This document shows positions 23,261 to 35,900 of a stretch of DNA of 64,000 nucleotides, piece after piece (the first letter of the stretch is position 1; every line of letters starts with the position of its first letter). The notes below the pieces were generated by a model. That model searched no databases. It saw only the letters and a program-made list of their open reading frames with translations, and was not told the DNA's origin. This DNA is from Channa striata (lineage: Eukaryota > Chordata > Actinopteri > Anabantiformes > Channidae): contig CM065189.1 of NCBI GenBank assembly GCA_033026295.1, forward strand, positions 8,246,703 through 8,310,702, written 5' to 3'. The position numbers and the translations under genes are program-made.

Positions 23261-26200
23261 ACATTCACGCACTTAAACACGGCGCACACTTGGTAAACAC
23301 TCGCTCTGTTCCATTTCCCTCTCCATCTGTCTCCCCCCTCCCCAAATTCCTGGACCCCCGTCAAGCTGCAGGCTGCACTACAACTACTTGTTCACCGCTG
23401 TGAACTTTCAACTTGTTGAAAACGCGTTCACCGAGCGCTGGCAGTTGCTTTGGAAACACACACTTCACTTTTTCAGAGCCGAGAGCCGACTAGTGCTTTT
23501 GTTTACAGAGAAACCCCCCGTCGAAGGAAACGGGCTGCTAGGGCTTGAATGCTGCAGGATTTTGGAAATGACGAGTGTGACAGCTAATATTTGATCTTTC
23601 GCGAGATCAGTGCTGCTTTGTGCTCAAAGGGAGGCTGAAAGTTTGGAAGGCGCTGCTAATTGTCAAGTTGTGATTTTTCAGGCTCACAAACTTCAAACTA
23701 AATTCTGGAGGATGGCTGCTTTTCTGCACGAAAACAACTTCTCCTTTCTTGTTCTTTGTTTTCTTGGGTGCAAATGGTTCTGCAAGCCAGGCAAGCATTG
23801 GCGTTGCAACATATTGCTTCCTTGCACTTAGCAGCAGCAGTTTGTGCTCCAGCTTGTTCTGTAACCTTTGTAACATACTCTCAAAATCAACAGTCAATCC
23901 ACAGTGTTGCAAACACCTAATCACAGCCACCTCCTCACTCAAAGGAGCCTGCAATAGGACTCTGACATGCTGCCACTGTAGCTAATCAACATGTTTTACT
24001 GCATGTGACTTTTTTTTCATGTAAATGTATATTTAACTGTGGAGCTTTACACCAAGAAACGTGTGGTCACGTGACATATTTACACAGACTACCTATTTCC
24101 ACCACAGTAACTATGTAACAAGTCCAGAGGACCCTGTATAGACTCTGTAGAATTTATAGGAATGTTACAGTGATTTCCTGTTGGTAGGGGGCAGTGGTGA
24201 AATATGGAGTATTGTTGAGTTACTTATGGCCACCGAATGAGATTTTTTTTTCTATTTTATGAGCATGTATACGGTATAGATGTCAACCTGACATAGGCAA
24301 GTCCTGTTCAGTGTGTCCTGATGTTTGGCTCTCGTTGCCTTCATGAGGGGGATGTAGACAGCCACCAGCAAACTATTTACTAGTGTCCCCTGTTCACACC
24401 AAATCTCCTGCAGACAGGCTCCAGTTTCTTTTAGAACCACTACAAAGGGTACACGTTGGGAATGTCAACATTGTTATCCCTTTTGTTGCGGCAATGAGAA
24501 CACAGTTCCTCCCCTTTTGAAATGCAAAATCAGAACGTTCTTAATTTCTGTGGCCTCCTCAGTCATTATTTAAGAGCCACACAAGCCTGACCAGCTACAG
24601 TTTGAGAGAGCAGCAGTGATTTTAATAGTGCAGGACCTCCCAGTGGCCCTTGTGGACATTAAACTGAACCGCCCATTAGATGGCCTGCAACAAATGCCCC
24701 GAGAATGGAGGGATTATTGCTTAAAGACACAGTGGTATTCCTCTGTTCTGTCCCTCTCTCCTCCCCTCCCAATCACTGATGGTCACAGCTTGTATTAAAA
24801 CACAGCAGTCACATATCTGGGGTTTGGTATCTTTGTTATGCTACATTGTAGGTTTTTGGCAATGTTTGAGCATGAACTGTAAAGGAGATGAAAGGAAACG
24901 AGAGCAAAGTCTGCTTTCCCTCTCCCGTTTTTCCTCAGAAGAACAGAGCTGCAGCTAGATGGCTGTATGTAGTCACTGCAGGAGCAGGCATTCTAGGAAA
25001 GCCAAGTATGCTGTTGATGTGACTACACATGTCACATGCACACAACCATACACAAATACCCAGAGGGCCTTAATCTGTAGGGGGTTTGTTACACACTCTT
25101 CTTGGAAGTGTACTGCACGTCGAAGGTGTGTTTTTAATACATTTACACTTGCAACCAGGGATGAGCACAGCAGCAAATATTTTGATGTTCTAGTCGGATA
25201 GGAAGACTTAACAACATAAAACATAGGCAGCGCAAATGACTCCGTGGCTTTAAAGTTTGTGTGATGGAGGTGGAGCTTGGACTGTCATTACAGAAAGATA
25301 TGTTCAAAATGAGAGAGTCATTCACTATATGTAAACTGGTGTTGGACATACTGAAGGATTGGTAAAGAAGTGATGGTAAATTATAGCTATAAATTAAAAA
25401 TAATAGACTAGTAATTCCATGGTTCAAACTGTGTAAGAGTAAAACTCATGAGCAATCTGTATTGTCCTTTGCATCCCAGTGCACTCTGCTTTGGTCTAAT
25501 GGTTCTCAGACACACCCATGTCGGGGCAGGGGTAAGCATATAATTATGGAATATGTGTGTTTGTGTTTATGGTCTGGCTATTAGTAAGAAAGTAGAAGAA
25601 GGCATCGGGAGCATGTTGTTTTTCCCACCTTTTCTTTGGCAGTCTTCCCCTAATTGGATGAGCATGTTGGTGATCTGCAAAACATCAAAAGCAGTTGGTA
25701 AAGAGGACCAGGATAGGATAATTCCAGTTTGGCCACATTTGTAGGCTGTAGCTTATTTACAATAATTTCGTGTTTCTTTGCCTGCATCTGTCTTATTAGT
25801 AGATAAAACTTTCTCTAGGTCAGGAAGTGAAACTGGAAACAGCCACTGGTTGAGTTCATTGCTAATGTTCACCTTCCTGGGATGGAGAGTGACTGTCTGT
25901 TAAGTAGAATGATTTTATTTTTACATCCGGTAGGAATAATTTTTAGAAAACTTGGAACAGCAACAGTTAATGTTCTTTGTATATTTTATATTTTTGGCAG
26001 TGAATGAAACATCTGTGGGTTGCTGGTACGACCAATAAGCAGTTTGAATACGATTTTTGGTGTTTTGTTGCTCTGACGTTTGGGAACAGGACCGAGCGAA
26101 GAAGGAACATAGTAAGCTGATTCATAATGAAAATATGAAAATAATTGTTATATATATGTAATATATACATTCATCATCTGCAATGCTTATGTTGTTAGGC

Positions 26201-26704
26201 TGAACTCAGCTGACACTTTGCAAAAGACACCGTGGACAGATTGGGAGTCAATCCCCGGGTAGGACACAGAAAGACAGCTGAACTATTCACACTCCTGACA
26301 GCTACAAGCAATTCCTAACCTGTACGTATTCATAATACCCCAAACTGGTTATGAATCCCAAAATATTCAAGTCACAAACACTATAGCACCTTAACGACTC
26401 AAAACACTTAGAAATTAATGATCAGAATGGATGGATGGGGTGGACAGGAGTTCCATTTGTACTGTAGTGCATCAATGTCCATCTAATTTGACAGAAATTT
26501 CTTTCCTACAAAGTAATGTATTAATTAAACGTATAAAATAAAGAATAAGTCATTAGATAGGTATTAAACCTCTTTAAAGTAAATAATCTCAAGCCTCACT
26601 GGTGCAGGAAAATGGTTTTAGAAGTCACACAACTAGTGACATCGAGATAATCTGAGTGCAGTGAATGTGTTTCAGGTGGCTGTAGCATTAATAAACCGTA
26701 GCTG
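23261..26704. other. Intron 1, proximal part, no recognised element
   Basis: I see no exon, repeat array or transposon here except the 27-bp segment at 26078-26104 that copies part of the 5'UTR with one mismatch. GGTAGGGGGCAG near 24185-24196 is only a partial CTCF-like match. Confidence 0.5.
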
Positions 26705-27830
26705 TATCTGTACCTGTATCCTGGCCAACATCTACACCATAAAGACAAAAGAAAACTCAGTAACTAAGTGAGAAGGCTCTAAAAAATAAGTCCCAAGATG
26801 GATATAAGAAAAAAATCCATTAAACATCCCTTGCCGTACTGTTAAATTCATCATTACGAAATAGAAGAAATATGGCACATGCGTAAATCTCGCCGGAGCA
26901 GGCTGTCTTTAAGAACTGAGTGACTTTACAAGAAGGAGTCAAGTGAGGGAGGCCTCCTAGACGCCTATGAATCCCATGAAGAAAGTTAACAGCTTTTGCG
27001 GAGGAGACCTTGCATACAATAACAGTGTCCTGGGTTCTTCACCAGTTGAAGCTTTATGAGAGAGTGACAGAGAGAAAGTCGCTGTTAAAAAACTCAGAGG
27101 GAATGAGAGAGACTCTGAAATTAAAGGAAGAAGGCTCTTTTGTCTCTTGAGATAATATTGAGCTTTTTGACCATCAGACTTAGATACTATGTTTGATGGA
27201 AACCAAACATACACATCATCACAAACACATCATTCTTACTGTGAAGCATTTTGCTGATGGGATGCTTCTCTGTAGCAGGCCTCGTGAAGGTAGATGGTAA
27301 AATAAATGCAACAATATACAAGGAAATCCTGGAGAAAAACCTGATTCAGTGACTTGAGAAACGATTTGTTTTCCAGGAAGACAATGACTTCAAGCATACA
27401 GCCAAACTAAATAGAAATGGTTCAAAGTCAACAAGGTTAATTTTCGGGGGTGGCCAAGCCCTTAATCCATATGAAAATTGGGGGGTGCACTTGAAAAATG
27501 TTGTTCACTGATGATCCACAATGCTTGGGCTTTTTTTGCAAAGAACAATGGGGAAATTTTTCAGTTTCCAGATGGTTAAGGCTGATTAAAATCAATTCAC
27601 ACAGACTCATTGCTGTCGTTGCTGCAAAAGGTGCATCTCCTGACTTGAAGAATATGAATTCCTAGGCGCATATTTATTGTTTTATTGCCGCTAAATTGAC
27701 ATTAGTTTGTAAAGACCGGTTATCACTTTGACATGAAATAATATTTAGAATTCTTTGACAGACAACAAAGCCAAATGAAAAGAAATGAAAAGGGAAAACG
27801 TCAAAGGGCAGTGAATTTTTTTAAAAAAAT
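26705..27830 (+). mobile_element. Tc1-like transposon relic
   Basis: Read on +, successive blocks match in order the coding sequence of a widespread fish Tc1 family. Near 26790-26870 the DNA matches the part encoding GYKKISKSLNIP and the following TVKSIIKKW-like segment. Near 26930-26980 it matches the EATKRPMTT region, and near 27150-27200 the ELFGHQTxRYVW region. Near 27285-27420 it gives VKVDGK and a QQDNDPKHTA-like block around the second catalytic Asp. Near 27450-27640 it matches the NPIEHLW-type C-terminal region and an AAKGAS end. Frameshifts and deletions break every block, so no open frame survives; an open frame on the opposite strand at 26957-27214 is a shadow. The terminal repeats are not clearly visible and the limits are approximate. 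Confidence 0.75.
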
Positions 27831-28864
27831 GGGCATTGTGTCTGTGTGTGCAGTCTGTGCACTGTCTGAAGAGTCAAATATTTTTGCAGTGTAAATTAAA
27901 GTTTTAATGTTCTATATTGTCAGAAGATGAAGTGTTTTTCCCAGGGACCTTCATGACAATTTGGACACAAAGAATAATTTGACTCTGAGGGCAAATCTGG
28001 ATATAAATAATGCTTGAGTATTTTTTTTACGACTAGAAATCATCAGTCCCTGATGTAAAGAGTTACAGGGATTATTGCTTATTATGCTGTGTATTTACAT
28101 TTTTGTTGTTCATTTTCCCAGAATGACACATTTGACATCTCACAGTAAACAGGTGTGATAGTCATTACTTTGTGGTAGTAGGGAGTAAATTAGATGACAG
28201 TAACTTAGTACCACAAAAAAACCCTGTCCTCTGGCTGTGTTGCATTAGAGCCTGTTGGTAGTGAAATTAGTCTGTATTGATTTTGTTTTTTGTCTTTGCA
28301 TGACTGTTAAATGTCAGGAAAGAATTCAGAGCCCTAAAATAAAATTAGCTTGTTGATCCTGAGTGAGTGACACTAAAATGTGACATTTTCTGTCAGTGAA
28401 AAGAAATCTTCTGTTCAACTTGACAGTAGCTGCACCTAACATAATGTGCTGCTTTTACTTTTGGCTGGTTTATCGAATGGCCCAGACACACAACAGACAT
28501 GTTTAGCAATGGCTGTCATGTTTTCGCAGGGTTTCATGAGCAGGCAGGCGTCCTTGCTGAGATGCTGATGGAAGCAAATGGACTGTTGCGAGAGTCTAAC
28601 CCGTGACCTTTCATTTACAGGCACGCGTCTCCGAACCAGCGGGCCTCGATGTTGTTTAAAAGCAGAATCGTGACCCATGCTTTTTTTTTTTATACAAAAA
28701 TGTCCAGTCAGAACAGATAACCAAATCGCCAACAAGTTTACAGCTGCGAGGCTGAGTTGCACACAGAGGGGCTCGTTAGTTCCACTAAAACACTGAAGCT
28801 CAGGACAGTCTGTCTTCAACTCTGCTCGCTCCTTGGCATCCACCTCACCAAGGAATGTCTCTTG

Positions 28865-28906
<42 letters not shown>

Positions 28907-31900
28907 GAGTTGTCCTGCTCAGCTCTTGGCAGTGGAGGCCAGAGTGTGGGCGGCTGAGTTTTCATGAATCTGAGGCCTTCCCTCTTCCCTCCCTTCCTCT
29001 CCTTCCCTTTCCTCCCTCTCTCTGTTCACCACTTATCTGGTTTCAGTGTTGGTGCAGCGCTAATGTAGTGTACATGCGTCCTGGTGGCTATGGCATTGTT
29101 CATGTCAGCTGTGACTGTTGCCCGTGTGCTATATTTAAACCAGTGAGCTGGCACAGAGCTGACACTCCACATTACGTACACGCACACATGGAGAGTGTGA
29201 CGTCAACAAACCCCCCAGTGACATCACAAGCGTGCTGTTTTTTTTGACTCATTGCACAATAATGTTACTGATTCCCTCAGTTTTTCTTTCATTAACCGTG
29301 TCTTTTAAACTCTTGCCTCTATCTATTCTACTTCAATTTCTTTCTTACCTTTGTCCCTCCACACACACGCATGCAAATACCCTGGATGTTTTTGATTTGG
29401 GGCGGCTGTGACCACATTCCCTTCCACCCACGCTTGTTCACATGTTATACAGGAACACGCATACACACATGCTCAGCACAGACCCTTGAATAAGCCAGGG
29501 AGCAGTTTTCCCTCACTTTAGGCTGTTGGAGCAATTATAAACTCCACGTCCCGTTCAGAAAGTTTCTTGAAATTTAAGTAAAGATATTTTAAATAAAGCT
29601 TAATGTTAAGCGCATTAATAATAAGTATTAGTTAGCAAACACATACTTACGGGCGTAGTGTACCTGTTTAGTTTATACACAATCAGTGATGGTTCAGCAG
29701 GGTATGGCAAGAGGCCTTGTTCAAGTTTCAGTCCTCAAATATTTACTCAACTAGTTTCACGTTTCCTTTAGTTTCTCTTTTCTTGACAACTGTATATTAT
29801 ATGTCCTTGTTAAAGGTTTGGTTTTGTTTAAACGTGTGTTTCCTTTTTCATGATTATACTTTAACACATATTCATATTCTGCAGCTTCCCAGTAAAACCA
29901 CTCCTCTGCTCTGTGCGCACAACAACTTGTGTGTAGATTATTCATTTTTTTTCTTAGCGTTTGGGGCATTTTGCCCAGCGTGTCTACGGTGACGTAAGAG
30001 AGGATGAATAGATGAATGAGGCGACGTGATAAGTTCACACTGTCGAAGTAACCAGCACTTCACCACCTCCTTGCTTTCAGTTTTCAAAGAATCAAGGAAT
30101 ATTCTTTTATTCAACATCATCAATCTATTTTAACATCTGCCATATACAGAAGTTGATTTGCAAAAGCACAATTATTACCAGTCTAAGAGGGCAGTATTGT
30201 GTTTTCCAGATACAGCATTTGAGCAGCACATTCAAGTAAATTGGAATAATTTCACCTGTTGAAATAGATGATGCTGGTGAATGGTTCTTTTGTCATGTTT
30301 GAAGAGTTAGGCTGCATTGTGGTCTTTTTCATAATCTAGTAATAATTTGACTCATTTTCAAACAAAAAGTGAAAACATGCTACAAATTTTCTGGTTCCAG
30401 CTTCTCAAATGGCAGGATATCCTGCTTCCTGTTTCCCTTTGTCATATGTAATATTAAACTGAAAAACTAGGTTTTGGACTTTTAGTCCAACTAGTCAGGC
30501 ATTGTTTGAAATTATCTGCATTTCATAGAACAAGTCAATAATGGAATAATTGAAATAGCAGATTTATCATCAAAGTAACCTCTAGTTGCTGCCCAGTGGT
30601 GAACCAGCACATACAGTATGAACAGGGTCAACCCATGCTGGATTTCTAATATTGTTATATAAAAGATCAACAAGAAAAATGTTGTTCTGTAGTTGTTGAA
30701 CTATTTTCCCACACAGAGTGAACAACCTCAGCTTGTCTTTAGTTCTGAAAGGCCCAGCATCTCTGTGATGCTCTTCGTTTATGATACGGACCTGTAAATT
30801 AAGCGTATTAGTTCCAAATTGTGCTTTTTTTCAGCATCACACAGCTTTTACAGACCTCCAGTCCTCTCCAGCCCGTGTCCTAACTGAAAGGCGAAGCATC
30901 AAATTCAAAAAAGTTCATTTATTTGAAAAAAATTAAAATTTTTCAATTTCAACATTGGATTTGTCGTCATTATAGTATTTCAGGCTTTTCAATTTAAAAT
31001 GAAAAAACTTTGTTTTTACATTAAATTTTACACAGATAGTTTTTAAACAGCATTGTAACTTTTCCCTTAAACAATTATTTTTTTACGAAATATTTAATAT
31101 TACCAAGACCACTAAAGACAATACAAAGATAGTGGTATACTTGGAGATTTAAGTGCTTTTAAAAATGGGGCTAAGTAAACAGAGAAGGTCTCTTGCGTCG
31201 TCAGTGTTACACTCTTATCTCTCTGGTGTGTGTGTGTGTGTGTGTGGTACTCCCCTTTTGTTTGGACTAAGTTAGAACTACGCTTGCATGCTTGTCTGCA
31301 CACAATAGCTATAGAGTCTTCAAGAAGCATGGCGTGGTAGTTTTTACATTATTGATAGTAGAGGGAACTCATCTGTGTTCCTTTCACCCCTCGTGTACTC
31401 TCACACACAGCAACAGTAAAACGGTAAAATATGCATGAATTTGTTATCAGAGATGCTTGAGTCCACTGTGGTACACACATCAGTGTGTGTGTGTATGTGA
31501 GAGAGAGAGTGTGTGTGTGTGATCTTATGTACATATTTGCATTGCATTCCTCATAAATGTGAGGATAGAGTAGACATATGTGTCATAGCTAAGGCTTTTG
31601 CCCCCACAGCCATATCTGAAGACTGTGAACACTTTTCACTTTCATCATCCAGCATGTAACACCTGACATGTTAATTTGATATGCACACCCCACACACACA
31701 TACACAAAGCACTGCAGAGCTAAATTAAAAACAGCCTTAGCCAAGTGCCTGTTAATTTTGGCTTAGCCTGTGACCACCAATTAGGAAGCTATATTATAAC
31801 TAAGCAGGGTCTCTAAAATAATGAGTATGGTGGGTGAGTCCTGAAATTGACCACCCACTCTTAATAAAAACATCATTCCCAACAATACCTACATCGATAT

Positions 31901-32676
31901 GACTACCAGTGCAAATTCGAGATAAAAATGGAGAATGAATCCACTCTGATGTTGTGTAACATAGGCTGTTCCATAAGTGGTCATCCATTCTTTACTGTTC
32001 CTAAACTCGTAATATTAAGTTTAGAAAAGGGTCTAATGTAAAGGGGAAGTTAATGCCAATTGTGCTTGTTGGACAGAAAGTCTTCAGTGTCCTTGCTTTT
32101 GAGTCCTTCCTCCAACACTGTTTTGTCTTTAAAAAAAAAAAAAAAAAAGGCCTCTCGCCAAACAAAACCTAGATAGGAAATGTACCGTGACGGCCTTTTA
32201 AACAAGGTCTTAGTTTAATCATTTTGGCTGTCACTATAGTCTAATTGTTTTTTTTCCTCTGCAAAAATGTAAAAAAACAGGTGGGGAAGCTCTTTTCATT
32301 GTATTCCATCCATGTTTTTATAATGTTGGACTTTCATGTTTTATTGAAGCTCCTTGAGGAAAAGTTAGAATTTTTGACTATTGGGCTATTTGAAAATTCA
32401 AATATATCCACATGAAATATTTTTGGTATCCTCATTTGCTGCCTGCTCTTTGTTGTTCACAAGATACTGCTAGAAGTCAATACAAGTATGTAAAATACTC
32501 CCATTACAAGTTCCTGCAGTCATATTCCTACTTAATAGTACAGACACATAATCAGAACGTTGTCGTTTTCTGTAATAAATTAGTAATAAATGTATCCATC
32601 AATAAATATATTTTTGCCTCAAGGTGTAACCATCACTGACTATAGCAATTGCGTAAAGTGGAGCTAGTTTTAAGTC
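27831..32676. other. Intron 1 block with microsatellites only
   Basis: Contains (CA)n at 28871-28904, TG at 31225-31246, TG/GA near 31482-31520 and a run of 18 A at 32131-32148. No coding segment or recognisable transposon is seen in the rest. Confidence 0.5.
28871..28904. repeat. (CA)17 microsatellite
   Basis: Uninterrupted CA repeat of about 34 bp. Confidence 0.9.
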
Positions 32677-32972
32677 GGGTGGCGTGGTGGTTGAGTGGTT
32701 AGTGTAGTCTCTTCACAGCTGGAAGAAACTTGGTTCAGATCTGCCTGTCCGCTGTGGCCTTTCTCCCCGTGCTTGTGTGGGCTTCCTCTGAGCACTTTGG
32801 TTTCCTCCCAGAGTCCAAAGACATGCGTGTTTGGTTAATTTGTGGTTCTAAATTAACCCATAGATCTGTGTTGGCCCTGAAACAGCCCTGTCACCCAGTG
32901 ACCGCTCAGGGAAGCTCCAGTCCCCCACAACCCTGAACCAGGTAACTAATTACAGAACATGGATGAATGAAA
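32677..32972 (+). mobile_element. V-SINE (DANA/Mermaid type), full-length
   Basis: The element begins GGGTGGCGTGGTGGTTGAGT, a tRNA-derived head with a pol III A box TGGTTGAGTGG (32688-32698) and a degraded B box GGTTCAGATCT (32732-32742). It continues with the conserved central domain of vertebrate V-SINEs (CTCCCCGTGCTTGTGTGGGC and TCCAAAGACATGCGTGTTTG) and ends in a GGATGAATGAA tail. The flanks AGTTTTAAGT (32666-32675) and AGTTTAAAGT (32973-32982) agree at 9 of 10 bases and look like a target-site duplication. An open frame crossing it is not a gene. Confidence 0.85.
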
Positions 32973-32982
32973 AGTTTAAAGT

Positions 32983-35900
32983 CATGTTTATATTTAAGTA
33001 GTGCAGTCCAGGTCAGGTCCACAAGATAAATCTGAGGGCTACAGCCTTTAGATCTATGACGGAGATAAAATTGAAATACCTTAGATACCTTAGATAAGCT
33101 CTGTTCTTAAGCATATTACTTGATTAAATGTAACTATTTACTATCACTGCCGGTTGTAGTGACAGTTGTGTGGACAAATGTTTTCAACAAAATACATGCA
33201 CATGTGTGCAATGTGACATTTGGCATGCACATATGTATCCTGAAGGAGTACACTTCGTGGAATATCTGGAGAATCATTTTGGGATATTTTCTGGAGTTGC
33301 TCTTTGACTTTCACAAAAAAGTCTGTGTGAGACACGTGCTCACTTGTGAGGAAATAATTTATGCTGGGCAAGGGGTGGTGCCTGGACAGAGCATGTAGGG
33401 GGCAGGACATGATACACTGAGTGTGCAGAAAATCAGTGTTTTGTTAACCGCACATTCCAGGTAAAAGCATGGCTCGTGCTGCTCCCTAAATTTGCTGCAG
33501 AATTTCAATGTGTGCCCTCACTGCTTGAAGTTCATGAATTTTGTCATCCCTCCAGTTAGACATTTTTCAGTGTTGTTCACCATCGGGTGTTTGTATATGT
33601 TCTTTCACAGCAATCGCAGGACATTCGATTCATGTCTGAAAGATGCTTTAGTCAGTGGTGAGTCCTAATAAAATATCACCTTTCCTCTGGCAGCCAGGTT
33701 CAAAGTCCTGCCAGCGAACAACGCTGTGACCTTCCTGTTACACTAGTTTCTCTGTTCGAACGTAGGGTCAGTTGAAATGAATAAATGCCTCCTCCTGAAA
33801 AAGCATATTCTTCTACCAAATTGTTGCCTGTCTCTCCTCCATTCTTCATTTTTTGTCCTGACTTTCTACATACACCAATCACACCAGGCTTTTGCTTTGT
33901 CTTTAGTGTGTATCTTTTTCTTGTTTTCCTTTCTGCTTTAAACCCTTGCTTCAAACCCCACCCACCACCCCCACCCACATCTTTCCTTTCGATTACACAC
34001 ACCCAATCTTGCTTTTCTTCTCTCTATCCCTCCCTTCATCTCTTTGCTCCTTGTATCTGATGATCCCCGATTCAGTGCAGCTAGCAGGCTTAGCGGTCTA
34101 AAGCCCTCACAGCACAGGTTGGTACCAGGGAGAAATCCCGCTCTAAGAGGGAATTACCTACCACATGGACTCCTAAAACACACACAGATGCACAGGCTGT
34201 TACTGTATACCCACACATGTAAAACCATATATACTGCATATACAGATATCTGTTCACTTGCATGTAACAGGTCTGTGTGAACTTAACCCGATAATGTGTT
34301 ACTGCCTGTACGCACACATCTGTGTGTTTTCACACATGATGTTGTTGAGACCTGTATCATCTGCCTCTTCCTTCCTTTTGTTAAATGACATTTGTTGTTC
34401 TGGGCTGGCCAGACCCCCCACACCTTCCTATTGAGCCAGCATCATGAATTTTTTATGAATGTTTGCGTGTACAAGTGGATGTGTATGTGGGGCCCTCAGC
34501 TGCATCAATAGCCATTAGTGCAGCAGCCGGGGTAATTGTGCCACAGTGGCTGCAGTGGAGGAGGGGGGTGGGTGTGGGGGGACACATTATCAGATAATAC
34601 TGCAGAGGGCAATAGGGAGGAAAATGATGGAGCGAGGACACAGTGGGGCAGAGCAGGACAGTGTGAGGGAGGATATTATCCGTGTTGTCAGACACTTAGC
34701 GACATGGTTGCTATACTGCTGTCTGATAACTGATTTATACCAGGTGATTGCAGGCAGGAAGTCCTATGGTAATGCAGCAGTGGGACCTACAACAGTTGTC
34801 AGCAATTATCTGAGGCCTGTTAATGTTCCCTGAAAGGAGAGAAGAAGCCAGCACATATAGCCAACGAAAGCCTGGAATCTGTTGTCAGACTCTCATTAGG
34901 TCTTAAACAAGTTTATTTGATTGCTTATTTAAAGTGGTCTCGCATTTTTTGTTTAAGAACGTTGAGCTGCAGTGTTTATTGCTGGCCAAACAGTAGTTTG
35001 AGTAAATAATAATTAATAACAGAAAATCTACTGACAGAGACAAATCCCCCCCAAAACAAATTACTTTTCATCAGAGCTGAAAACAAGGTGTGTTTGTACT
35101 CAGAGCAACTTTCAGGGCAAACAGAACAGTGCTGCCAATTTTTAGTTCTATCGTCAGTTGGATGTTAAAAAAAATTGTTTCCGACGAGTGGCTTCACACA
35201 TTTTCTGACTTCTTTTGTGATCAGTTGCTCCTGTTGCACATTTCTTCAAATAGAATAATCTAATAATCAATTCAGCTTATCGGTCACCCGCTATCAGATG
35301 TGTTGTTTGAACCGTCATGTACCAAAAATGTTGTGGCATTTTAACAGCACAGCAACTCAGATTTTAAAAATCTTGTAGTCCCTGCTTGCCCTCAGCAACC
35401 TACTTTTACCTGCTTGAAATGTAGACCGTGAGATTTTGATTAACCCGTGTAAGATGTTGGTCCTGTGCCAAATAAATTGTGACTCTTCCACATTATTAGT
35501 TCTGTTTAGGCCCTCCCGAACAGAGGATACTGACACTGTGAAGCTTTAACCACGTTCTTAAGTGGATGTGGTTATCCCAAATCTAGGTAAAGTGTCATGT
35601 AATAATGCAGATTTTTCTTTTTATCATTCATGGTATTGTTGAACATTATGGTAGGTGGTAGAGTAACCCAGGTTTACAAAAGGTATACAACCCTATTTTT
35701 AGGAATTAATATGTTAAAGGCTAAACTGTTTTATGCAATCTTGTATTGAGCAACTAGCGCTGATCTGCTCAACACATGATCTGCTAAAACACATAAAAAA
35801 GCAATGTAGAACATAAAGTGATATAAAATGTCCATACAGACGTTTCAATTCCTCATGGTTATTTTTTTTGTCTCTGGTTGCGTGGAGGTTTACTTGTTTT

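Noticed and set aside
22840..23403. Extension of the maml3 reading frame to 187 codons
   Set aside because: The frame continues past the GTAAGG donor at 23212, and the added residues are unrelated to Mastermind proteins.
24185..24196. A second CTCF site just inside intron 1
   Set aside because: Only the AGGGGGC part fits; the upstream half of the core does not match.
27241..27660. A possible intact transposase gene on +
   Set aside because: The Tc1 blocks are in order but separated by frameshifts and deletions; no open frame spans them.
32688..32742. A possible tRNA gene, because of A- and B-box-like motifs
   Set aside because: The head does not fold as a complete tRNA by eye, and the sequence continues into the V-SINE central domain and tail, so it is a SINE head.
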